A stretch of 64,000 nucleotides of DNA, from the NCBI GenBank assembly GCA_037576215.1, contig JBANDB010000003.1, forward strand, positions 4,340,001 through 4,404,000, read 5' to 3'. The notes under the pieces were generated by a model. The model worked only from the letters and a program-made list of their open reading frames with translations. It was not told the origin of the DNA and did not search any database. The stretch comes from Armillaria gallica (taxonomy: Eukaryota > Basidiomycota > Agaricomycetes > Agaricales > Physalacriaceae). Positions 45,661 through 57,825 of this stretch are shown piece by piece (the stretch's first letter is position 1; each line of letters opens with the position of its first letter). The translations under genes and the position numbers were made by a program.

Positions 45661-46964
45661 TTATTGTATCAGAATCATCCACGCTAGAATGAAGTAGAAA
45701 AGGCTATAAAACCGTCATTTCGACACATCCCGAATAGTGCAAGACGCGTAACTCACAGTAAGGGGTATACGGCCAACAGAATCCGTTGCGCGTCGATTTT
45801 TGTTCCATCGAGGAAATTAACAGAAGCTACGAGCATCATGCATTCAGAGTGGTCCTGGTCCAGGGAGAAACAAGACCTACCCCATACACACCAAGCCCAC
45901 GCCACGAGGGCAATCGGTGCGCGCACGTAAATGATGCGCACGAAGCATGAAATCAAGGCAGCGATATCTAGCGGCGCGACGCAATAGCCCAATACGCACA
46001 GACCTTGGAAGAACGAGCTGCAGGAAGCATAGTTAGTATTGTCCATATAAAGCTGAGAGAAACTTACACTCGACCGCCAAGGAGCTATCAATAAAAAATT
46101 CAGTATCGGAGATTGAGATGCTTAATCTTACAAACCTTGGCTTGCACCGTAACCGCTAGAGCACCCAGAGAACATATTACGATAACACTTGTAAATATAC
46201 CCAGTGACTGGCTGGGTGGTGCCTGCCATGAGGACACATTGAACATGCTGAAGCTTAACAATGAGGCAGATAGAAACTTCACATACATTTACGCTGAGCA
46301 TTATTCCAAGAAACAGACAGAGTAGTAACGGGCCCCATAGATCCCAATCCCTGGATCATTTAAGTAACAAGATAGTGTATGATGACGAATTGAAGCACCT
46401 TAGAACTTCGCGACCTGTTGCCCGACGAGGGTATAGCACTTGTACAAGTTTCGAGTATATTGAAAGCAGATCCCGGGCCTGCAAAAGCATGGTGAACAGG
46501 CGGAAGCAGAAACACCCGCAGCTACTTACGATAGTAGTCAGGACCGGTTCGTCAAGCGTGTCAACACCAGAGTATCTGAATATCATTGAGAAGGCAATAG
46601 GACATTTAAATCGAGCGACATACCGTGTCTCAACTTTGATGCCGCCAACAGTCTGGCGCGCTCCTGACCGAGACGCACCTCCACTTGCAGAGCTGCCTAT
46701 ATTCCCAGAAAGAACAGGACTAGAGACCCTTCCGGTATTCGAAGGGGGCGCCAATTGGTCAGGCTCCCTTGCACGTCCCTTCCCTTTATCCGGCGTTTGT
46801 GGTGGCTGCATAGATGGATGGGTGAATCCAGGGATGCTTTCCTCGTCCAAATCATCGTCGTCGTCTGGAGAAAGGAATAAGAGAAGGAGCAGAAGCTCAA
46901 GACTGTGCGTACCTGCTTGAATGAAGTGGGAGCTCGCCGTCAATGGCGTCGTTGCTGAATTCAT
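45661..46964 (-). CDS. yip4: Yip1-domain Golgi membrane protein, YIP4/YIPF6-like
   Basis: Ten exons: 46964-46913, 46864-46624, 46575-46530, 46478-46399, 46350-46287, 46222-46136, 46084-46068, 46017-45881, 45826-45757, 45703-45661; 278 residues. Yip proteins bind Rab GTPases and help vesicle traffic at the Golgi. The N-terminus is acidic and disordered (QADDDDDLDEESIPGFTHPS), then VETRYSGVDTLDEPVLTTIA, RDLLSIYSKLVQVLYPR and DWDLWGPLLLCLFLGIMLS, followed by further helices (VIVICSLGALAVTVQAKLLG, FFQGLCVLGYCVAPLDIAAL). It ends YPLLLFYFILAWMILIQ. A 17-nt exon (46084-46068) encodes LLGGRV. The family is clear; YIP4 rather than another Yip member is based on the Asp-rich ESIPG..VLTTI pattern. Confidence 0.9.
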
Positions 46965-47171
46965 CCTGCTTTCGGGTGCTGGCCACGACACGTTAAGTTA
47001 GTGTCGTGACAGATGTCACATACACACCTCGAAATCGTCACGCTTACGCATATCCGAATCAGGACACTGACGCGTCGCCCTTGGTTCTTACATTCTTGTT
47101 GCGTCCTACACGCCCACCTCCCTCTATTTTCCTTATTCTTTACTCAGCTTCCGTACAAACGGCGCACAGAA

Positions 47172-48761
<1,590 letters not shown>

Positions 48762-48990
48762 TATTCATGTCTTTTCTACCTTTCTGCAACGCGTAATGAC
48801 AGTAATTTCGAAATATTCCCGCCGTGATCTGATCATGTGACGTGCGCGCTTAGAAAATTCGATAATCCTGCACCTGTCACAGTGTCAGTGTCAGTCTGAG
48901 AATCCCGTTTTCCTTTATGTCATTATTTAAGCTGTCGACTGCGCCGCCGTCCAGCCCTTCGTTATCGTTAAACCACTACGTACGCCGCTT

Positions 48991-50723
48991 TCACCGCTCC
49001 ATGAAGTCTAGCACCGATTCCAGAACCACCTTTGGCGGCAGCAACAACCGCTGCTCAACCTCACCGCCGGGCCTCTCCGTATTCACGTCAACCAAATCCT
49101 TCCTCGTCGCACAGCGTAACCCCACCTCTGTCGTTATCAGAATGCTACCTCTAGACGTCCCATAGTCACCGAAAGCGTCTACCATTCTCCGAGGATCAAA
49201 GTTCGACTCGTTCTCAATAGCAATGATATCGAACCGCGTCGACATTATCTCCTCTCTCGTTACCTGGGCCAAATTCGAGACTGTCCTTGCTATACGCTTT
49301 ACCTGATCTCCAAACCGCGTTCGAAGCCCCTCTCGCGTCGACAACGACGATCTGTCCGTCGTTGGACAGCCCGCAATAAAAAGAATGTCGGAAGACCAGC
49401 GAAACATGGTCTCGGAAAGTTCGTTGATGGAGTAGTCGTTAAGATAGGGATACATTGTGTGGATATGTCGGTGCGTCAAGGCCCTCCATCTGGACGACGT
49501 TGGCTGAGGTTCTGATTTTCTGGTCTTTAGAAAATGGCGCATATACTGGGAAATACCCTCTCACCAGCCATATACATGTGCGCATATATCTGGGATAATA
49601 TGCTGTCCGGTTTCGATGGGAACCCCATACAGAATGGCAGCAGCGCCCTCGCCACGCAAGTAGAGAGGCATCCTTGCAAGGCAAGCTGGACTAGCATAGG
49701 ATCCTGCGAATGATCTCTCGTCGACAGTATCCGCGCCAGATCACCACCTAGTCGAGTTCCAGTATCCTGTATAGCCTGATTCGTGGCTTTCGATGACGAT
49801 GGGTATGTCTTCTTGTCGAAAGTGCAGAGCTCCGTCGCAGCCGCCGCAAATTGGAGAATTTCAGAATTGAGGTCTTGAACCGCTTGGAGCAGCTGAGCGC
49901 CCGACCAACTGTCCGTCCTCGTCATGTACACCTCCTCGCTCTTCAGCTGTGCCCTTTGCTCCTCTGATGAGAGAGATGTAGCCTCTTCCTCGACCTTCTC
50001 ATCAACACCGTCTAGCTCGTCCTCCTCAACACTCTCATCGCTCCGGCGGCTCTCTGTCTGGGGTCCCTGCGAGATCTTGTCAGGGCTACTTGCCCGGAGT
50101 AGATCTCTCGTCTCCTTCAATGACTTCTCAAGCGTCATGCAACGCGCTTCTAGCCTCGACACCTCCAACTTTGCCCGTGCAAGCTCTTTCCGCGTATCTT
50201 CCAATTCTCGACGCACAGTTGACATATTTGATCCAGGCGAGAAACAGGTGCATGTACCTTGCCGACGGTCAGCGGCGTCTAATCTTTCACGTAAAGATGC
50301 GCACTCTTGTGTTAATTTCGCGATAGGGTCGGGCACGGGGGTCAGGGTCCTGGAGTGAGGGTCACTGTCAGCGTGAGAGGATGATGAGGACACAGCGCGT
50401 GAGGAAATGGTGGGACTACGAAGTGCAAAGAACTCGATTGTTGTATCGTACAACCCTCTGAGATGCAGATTAGCGGTGGGCAGCATGGTTGCGAAAATGA
50501 CAACGCCAAACACCGGTACGATGCGATAATCAGTGATTTTGTTATCCTGCAACTCTCTCGGGAGAAGACAGGATTTGCTTGGTTTACCCCCCGAAAGCTG
50601 GCACTTTTCAAACATCTGGACAATGCGGCCACCATGCGACAGCCTCATTGCACACGCATTTTTTTCTGGAACGTTTCGAAACGAGGTTCCAGGGTATTCC
50701 ATCAAAATCCGCATACCCTGCAT
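48991..50723 (-). CDS. Hypothetical fungal protein with central coiled coil
   Basis: Exons 50723-49576 and 49519-48991 give 558 residues if the first in-frame ATG is used. No named domain is recognised. The N-terminal part has GGKPSKSCLLPRELQDNKI and VFGVVIFATMLPTANLHLRG. A coiled coil follows (STVRRELEDTRKELARAKLE, VSRLEARCMTLEKSLKETRD), then an acidic linker and a helical region with LLQAVQDLNSEILQFAAAA and RWRALTHRHIHTMYPYLND. The second half resembles regulatory-like helical proteins common in agarics. The frame stays open upstream of 50723 without another ATG, so the start is uncertain; ATGs at 50648 and 50615 are options. The intron (49520-49575, donor GTATAT) is chosen to join the two frames. 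It is divergent from the Hsp70-like gene. Confidence 0.6.
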
Positions 50724-50870
50724 CACCTCGAGGTAAGAACGCGTCTTCAACCGCTTTTGTGCCGCGTGTTGGAAGCTGCTTTCTATCTTGTTCCACGATC
50801 TTAGTCCACCACAACTTTCCCGCACTAACTCTATCTGCTCCACCTCTATCTCATTCACCTGTATGTCACC

Positions 50871-53800
50871 ATGAAGCCTTCGGCAGACACGAGAAAACCT
50901 TACATGGGCACATCCCGCTCCCTGGTTTTGGCGATTGATGTGGGAACAACCTTTAGCGGAGTAAGCACGTCATACACGCCCCTTTGGACCCTAGTTCACT
51001 GTCGTTTATCCCTAGGTCTCCTATGCCATCCTCGAGCCGGGGGAAATTCCCATGATCCATGGTGTTACGAGGTGCGCCGCTAAGTCAGCTACGAGCTACA
51101 TCTCTAACTCCCTTTCAGATTTCCCGGACAAGAGCATGTTGCAGGGAACTCGAAGATACCGTCGGTCATGTACTATGATAAACATGGAAGGGTCATGGCA
51201 GCTGGTGCAGAAGCGGATTCGGGCTCTATCGCATCACAAGCGGAAGACGAGGGATGGATAAAGGCGGAATTGTGCGCTCGACTCGAACATTGTGGTTATT
51301 GCCGCGTGCTCATCTCCTCCTTTAGATTCAAATTACGCCTGCGGCCAAGAACAATGAAGCTCAATATGAACGGGATGCGCTTTGGCCCTCTTCCATACCA
51401 CAAAACTGCTGTCCACGTCTTCGGCGACTTCCTCTCATATCTCTATCAATGCACCCGGACGTTTATTGTGGACACACATGCAAACGGTAATGCATTGTGG
51501 AAAGCTGTCGAACACGACATCCAGTTTGTGCTTTCTCATCCCAATGGTTGGGAAGGTGCCCAGCAGACGAAGATGCGTCGGGCTGCTGTTCACGGACAAC
51601 TCATTCCAGACACGAACGAAGGGAAGGCTCGAATCCGGTTTGTAACCGAGGGTGAAGCGAGTCTTCATGCGTGTGTTTTGAACGGCCTAGCCTCCGACGT
51701 CCTTTCGGTAAGCTTAAATGCAATTGCATATTTCGTGGCGTAACGCATTTCAAATTCTACTCTATAGGACTCTGGGCAGGCTGGTTTCTTAGTTGCAGAT
51801 GCCGGGGGTGGGACTTTCGACCTCAGTTCCTACACCATTTTTGCGCAGCATCCGTTGGTGATTGAAGAAATCGCGCCACCAGATTGTACGTCAATGCTTC
51901 CGGCGTTAATGACTGCGTGGCTAATTTCAGTACAGGCATCTTTGCTGGATCTGTCTTTGTGAGCCGGCGTGCCAGGGAGTTTTTGAAAGGTGCGTCTGCC
52001 TTGCTGCTACCTCGCTGCCGCAGTCTCTGACTCGTATCCAGAGAAATTGAAGAACTCTAAATATGGAACGTCTGACTCGTTGGACCACATCACAAAGCGC
52101 TTTGACGAAACCACAAAGCGTCTATTTCGTGACAAGGATGGTTCTCAGTTCATACCGTTTGGCTCGCCCCTTGACAAAGATCTCGCTGTTGGAATACGGA
52201 ACGGGCAGCTGAAACTAACAGGGTATGTGAGAAACAATGTATTTTTGGTTTAGCTTACACTTTTGTTTTCCAGCAAGGAAGTCGCTGCGTTATTTGAACC
52301 GTCTATCCAGGGTTGGTCAATTAGGTTTCTCTTTAGGTTAATACGACTGATCGACTTCGGTTCCTAGCTGCTGTGACCGCTATCAAGGCTCAGATAGTTG
52401 CATCGAAAGGGCTCATCAAGGTGACACAGAAATTACTACTATTCCATCTCATCACTGACGTGACGGTGTAGTCTGTGTTCCTTGTTGGTGGATATGCTGC
52501 AAGTTCATGGCTATTCACACAACTTCAAGAAAGGCTTGCCCCCGAGAAGGTTGCCGTCAGTCGTCCTGATACACAGACGTATGTCTTGACGAAATAACTG
52601 TGGAATGCTTTTCTCATGTATTTCCAGGTCCAAAGCAGTCGCAGATGGTGCCATTGGATTTTATTGTGACCATCATGTCTCCGCTCGAATAGCGAAGTTC
52701 ATGTACGGCGTTGAATATCTTCGGGCATACAATGCAGATGATCCGGACCACGTTGGGCGCAAAGACAGGCTCACTGAATTGCCTTCTGGACCCAAACTTC
52801 TTGCAGACGCATTTGATTGTATCTTGGCTAGGGTAAGTTTATTTCTCCATCGAAGTGTATAATTATTCAACTTCTCGCTAGGGTGTGAAAGTGAAGGAGT
52901 CAACGGTATTCAGTAGAAAATACTGCACGGAGCTCACGAATCTCTCAATGCTGTCAGTGTTTGAGGTTGAAATTTGGTGTTACCGAGGAGGAGATGTAAT
53001 TCCACAATGGATACAGCGTCATGCAGGTAAGTCGCTTTTTTTTTTCTCATGTCAAATTGCTGAACAGCTCGATGTAAAGATAATTTTTCTACGCTGTGTC
53101 AAGTTCGTGCCGATCTGTCTCCATTGAGTGGCATAGTACAGTCGAAGATGAGCAGAGACGGAAAAGAATACTGGACCATCGTGTTCTCCATCGAGATACA
53201 TTTTGGTCTCACAGAGTTCAAAGCGCGTATTAAATGGGTCGATAACGTAAGTGATTGATTGTGGCACAGTTGTCCTTTACTTATTCTGTTTTCATATTCA
53301 AGGGGACTATCAAATAGTGGGTATCAAGCTTGACTCCTTGAGCATCACTTACATGTTTATTTCAGCGGACCTGCATCTATCATTTACAACGAGCGCGGTC
53401 ATCGAGCAGAAGAAGAAGAATCTGACACGAATCCTGAAGATGACATAACTGTCGACGCACAATCGGAAAGACAGCGGTCTATGCCAGGATCAAGAACTCA
53501 AACACCTGATCCCCGCCGTTCACCCACGGACAGCTTTTCAAGCAGCCGTTCATCGCATACAGGACACTCGAATGTGGAATCCGTATATTCAACAATCCCG
53601 GAAGTCGTTCCTGATCGATCCATTTCCCGTAGTAGAGGAGATACCGATCGTTCGCGAGGACTCGATACCTCCCGAAGTATCAATGGAAGTATCAATGGTA
53701 GTGTTCGGGAGAAAGACCGTGGGCGGAAGAAGGACAAAGGCAAAGAACGGGCCCGAGACATCGACGCGGCGACAGAAGTTTCTAGCATTCATAGCTCTTC

Positions 53801-55706
53801 CGCGCTTGCCGAAGCCCTGTCATCCGTTTGGGGATCAGGCATGTCGCCTATGAAGAGCCCGCTTTCTATGAAGGGAGGGAAGTCCAGGCTCGCTTCCGTC
53901 ACAGGAACACCGTCAGTCAGAGGAGCTGAGCTTCTACCAGACAGCGGTTCCTCCGTTGCCGAAGTCCCACAGTCTGCACCTCGTTCTGCTCCCAGTCTTC
54001 CAAATGTGTTGGAAGCCCCAATTGAACCACCAGCCTCTCTGCTGCCCGCTGACAACCAGGTTGATAATGCACGCTCAGTCTCTCATGCAGCTTCAGTTGC
54101 TGCAAGTCCCAAGAGGTCTGGAGCAGCAACGCCAATGGCAGCTGAAAGTCACTCTGCTCCGCCCGCGTCGTCGGAACCTGCCGCACCAGCGCCTGTTGAG
54201 ACTCTATCCAAGCCGATGTCACCTGTCATAGCCCCGTTGTCTTCACCTCTGGTTTTCAATCATGAGTCCAACCCTTGGACAGGTGTGGCCAACATCCAGG
54301 ACGTTGAAACATCGAATCTGCCGGAGGAGACATCCGTTTTGTTCTCTACCGAACCGCCTGCAAGCGACAATGATCTCTCAAGGTCGTTGAGCGGTAGCAA
54401 GACACCTAAAGCAGCTACGCCGAAGATAGGATCCACGCCAAAGCGAGGGCCTTTATCGTTGGCGGCTCTTGCAAGTCAGTTTAGAAACAACGGGAGCAAC
54501 AAGTCACAGTCGGCCTCTAAGCCAGCTTCACCGCATGCAGGATCCTCTTTATCTCCTATCGTTGCACACAACGCAGAGATCAAGGTTCCTCCTCAAGCAG
54601 ATACTAGTGCACCTCCTCCTGATCCTATTCCGACAACATCGTCACCACAAATTGTTGCAGCAAAATCTGTAGCCTCGTCGCCAAAGCCACCGAAGTCACC
54701 AATAGTAGCACCCTTATCTACTGCACAATCACCCAGACAAGAGACGACGGAACCTCTTACGGAGGCTTCAGCGTCATCAACAGATCCGCCTGCTGTATCG
54801 TCACCCAAAGAAACGACCGAGGCTGATGAGATACTACCTGAGGCATCATCGTCTGCTGTTCCCGTTGCCCCGACGTCAGCTGCGCCATCCAAAGCCCCTT
54901 CGCCGAAACCAGAGATTCAGAACAAGAACCTCGAGAGCTCCGTAGAACCACCAAAGGCAGAACCAGAACCATCAGCGGTGCCAGAACCGGAACTAGCAGC
55001 ACAGGCGGGAGCGGAACCAACAACGGTCGCACCAGTGGAATCACCAACAGAACCAGAACCATCAGCGGAGCCAGAACCGGAACCGCCAGCACAGGCGGGA
55101 GCGGAACTAACAACGGTCGCACCAGCGGAATCACCAACAGAGCCAGAACCATCAGCGGAGCCAGAACCGGAACCACCAGCACAAGCGGGAGCGGAACCAA
55201 CAACGGTCGCACCAGTGGAATCATCAGCGGAAACAGAACCACCTGCACAAGTGGCAACAGAACCAACACCGGTCGCACCAGTAGAACAAACAACGGTTGA
55301 ACCAGTGGAACCAACAACGGTTGCACCAGCCGCAAGCGAACCGGCTGCTACTGAAACAGCACATCCCGCCGCAGCAGAAACAACCAGCTCAGACCCCGTA
55401 GTCGCGGAAACTCATTCTGCTGAAGCTGAAGCACCAGTAACAGATGCAGCGCCTCCAGAAGAGGCGCATGTAGTTGACTTGCCCAAATCACCCGTTCCAA
55501 AAACACCTCTGAGGTTGGATACAGCAAGCATACCACCAACGACAGGTCCATCGTCAGCAGCTGACGCAGCAAATGCGTCCTTCACCGAGGCTACAACTAC
55601 AGACAAGGATGAGGAGGCAAAGGATGAAGAGCCAGGGGAGCCCACCCAGGGCCAGGGCAGCAAGAAGAAAAGGAACAAGGGGAGCAAGAAGAAGGGTAAG
55701 AGGTAG
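50871..55706 (+). CDS. HSPA12-like Hsp70-family ATPase fused to a long Ser/Pro/Ala/Glu-rich tail
   Basis: Fifteen exons: 50871-50960, 51016-51071, 51119-51271, 51326-51707, 51768-51885, 51936-51989, 52042-52222, 52274-52311, 52368-52420, 52472-52578, 52628-52832, 52882-53026, 53068-53246, 53303-53316, 53366-55706; 1371 residues. The first 600 residues are a divergent Hsp70 ATPase like fungal HSPA12 relatives: VLAIDVGTTFSGVSYAILEP (phosphate 1), GFLVADAGGGTFDLSSYTIF (phosphate 2), KSVFLVGGYAASSWLFTQL (adenosine). EMBEDDED joint NGTIKYGPASIIYNERG runs in frame into about 760 residues of low-complexity tail, which contains three 30-residue repeats and ends with KKKRNKGSKKKGKR. A classical substrate domain is not seen. 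The 14-nt exon 53303-53316 keeps the two parts in one frame. If this exon were skipped the tail would be lost. Role unknown. Confidence 0.78.
54961..55230 (+). repeat. 90-bp coding minisatellite, three copies
   Basis: Three direct repeats of exactly 90 bases (54961-55050, 55051-55140, 55141-55230) encode 30-residue units built on EPEPSAEPEPEPPAQAGAE and TTVAPVESP. The copies differ at only a few bases each. A degenerate partial copy follows to about 55290. The length keeps the reading frame, so copy number can vary without breaking the protein. Confidence 0.9.
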
Positions 55707-55948
55707 TGGAGCGCTGGCATTTTTCTTAGCTTGGCCGTGATCTTCTCGCGTAGAGCATATGATATGCGTTTGGGTATAATGTCTTTCTTAATTTACTTCA
55801 GGACGTTTATGGAACATGATTGCATTAAGAAAGAATCCAACGATAAGCGCAACGACAACATAGGCCTGACATGGGGGAATTCCACATCTGCCACGATAAA
55901 TACAGTAAGAAAACATCTAGGCAAGCTAAGGGTTCAGTGTCGGAGTGT

Positions 55949-57509
55949 CTAATAATGGTGAACCTAAAATGTGGAGTCAGTCTCGTCACACAACGTATAC
56001 AATCAGATATCTCACCTCTTCCCGCTCACGACCTCTCATGAAAGGCGGCTCAGTGCCAGCGTAGTAAATCGACGTCCAAAGTTCCTTCTCATCGGGCTCC
56101 GGGGAAAGCTTAGCTTCCTCGACAGCCGCATCGATTTCGGCCTTTGCATCCTTGTCGATTTGCTGAGGAACGGATTAGCAATTGAAAATAATACTTCAAA
56201 CGAATGCTTCACCTTGAGCTCTTGCTCGGTAGCGAGACCCCACTCCTCGATGTACTTCATGAGACCGTGTATAGGGTCTTGGGTACTTCGCATTCGCTGG
56301 ACTTCTTCACGCGTGCGGTAAGTAGTACCTGGGTCAGACATCCTGGTTTGGGATAATCAGATCTGACGAGTTCACGTAAAACATTGGTCAACTTACGAAT
56401 GTCCACCATAACGATAGGTGACGAATTCGAGAAGAAGAGGTCCTTTCTTGTCCTCGACAGTCCACTTCCTGGCGTACTCTACAGCCTGCTTGGCTGCGAC
56501 GATATCCATTCCATTGACCTAGAGGATGTCGGTTAGCATCATGTTCTGTAGAGGATAAACGCATATTACCTGGAGACCGGGAATGTAATCCCCCCGCTTG
56601 AAGTATTCGGTGTTGGCTGAGCTGCGCTCTGCTGATGTTCCCATCCCGTACTTGTTGTTTTCGCAAACAAAGACGCAAGGGAGATCCCATAGTTTGGCCT
56701 GAGAGCATACTTTAGCGTTGAAACCACGCAGAGAACTAAACTTACCATGTTGAAAGCTTCGAACACTTGCCCTTGGTTAGCAGCTCCATCACCATAGAGA
56801 GCAAAGGTGCAACGAGGGTGCTCGGAGTATTTTTGAGCAAATGCAAGACCGGCTCCGAGGGGAACCTGGGCACCGACAATACCATTTCCACCAAAGAATG
56901 TAGGAGTGAAGATGTGCATCGAGCCACCTTTACCGTGGGACATTCCAATTTCTCGTCCCAAGAGCTCGCCAATGACACCCTTTATAGTTCCACCACGAAG
57001 AACTGCGAAGGGGTGGCAGCGATAAGAAGTGATGACATAGTCGTCTGGCGTCAGACCGTTGTGAATACCGACAGAGACGGCTTCCTGATAACAACCTTCA
57101 ATAGCGGTAGAAAAATTCCATGCAGACAACACACCTGTCCGATAGCCAAATGGCAGAAGCCACGAACGAGTTTTGCTTGGTATAACGCGCCAGCAGCCTG
57201 CTCCATTCGACGCATCGTCGACATTTGCCTGTACATCGTTATGAGTTCGTCCTTGGAGACTTGAACGTCCAGTGAAGGAGGCTCGCAGTTGTACGCCTGG
57301 AACGAGTCTTCATGAAGCTTGACCATGAATGGGCCTGAGGTAGAAGCATCTTCACGAAGAGTCGTGGTGTCGGCCGAAGTCTGGATAGCGCGTACAAAGG
57401 GCTACAGCACATCAGAGTTACCTAGTTGCCCATCGTCAAGGACAGTAAGGAGAGAACATACCGCTCTGAATATCCTTTGGGAGGCACGAAGACGAGCCAG
57501 CGAAGCCAT
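55949..57509 (-). CDS. pda1: Pyruvate dehydrogenase E1 component alpha subunit, mitochondrial
   Basis: Eight exons: 57509-57462, 57401-57135, 57084-56746, 56698-56570, 56518-56397, 56342-56213, 56162-56016, 55963-55949; 398 residues, normal length. E1 alpha decarboxylates pyruvate with thiamine diphosphate in the mitochondrial matrix and feeds acetyl-CoA to the citric acid cycle. The presequence is [20 protein letters not shown]. Thiamine diphosphate binding is [20 protein letters not shown] with [16 protein letters not shown]; the regulatory phosphorylation loop is [20 protein letters not shown]. The last exon is only 15 nt (VHHY-stop): ignoring that intron would give a different end (VRYLIVYVV). 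Confidence 0.96.
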
Positions 57510-57825
57510 GGTGATGAGGAAAGAGCAACACCCAAAATGTGGGTCAGCCCCGGCAAAAGTCCGCCAGCAAAATTTGGGGACGCGGTTTGCCCTGTGGGAA
57601 AGTATTGCCTATCTGACAAGTACCTCATTTCTCCGATCCACTATCCGGGGCTGAGCTGTACGTCCCAACTCCGGAGAAATGTACGAGTACTACGTATATA
57701 TCATCTCTTGCAGCAGAAGTTGTCAATTGGAAATCAGTGAACCTATGAGCAGGTACTGTCCTGACAAGCAAAACAGGGACGCAACAATTTCATTATCAGT
57801 GGGTGAAGCGTGAACTGGATAGAAA
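57510..57825. other. Intergenic, PDA1 promoter side and GID5 3' side
   Basis: 316 bases between two minus-strand genes. Open frames here extend from gene shadows and have no family features. No repeat or clear TATA was found. Confidence 0.45.

Noticed and set aside
54757..55335. Long hydrophobic minus-strand frame opposite the Hsp70 tail
   Set aside because: It is the mirror of the 90-bp coding repeat: low-complexity Pro/Leu/Val caused by the repeat composition, with no start context or splice pattern.
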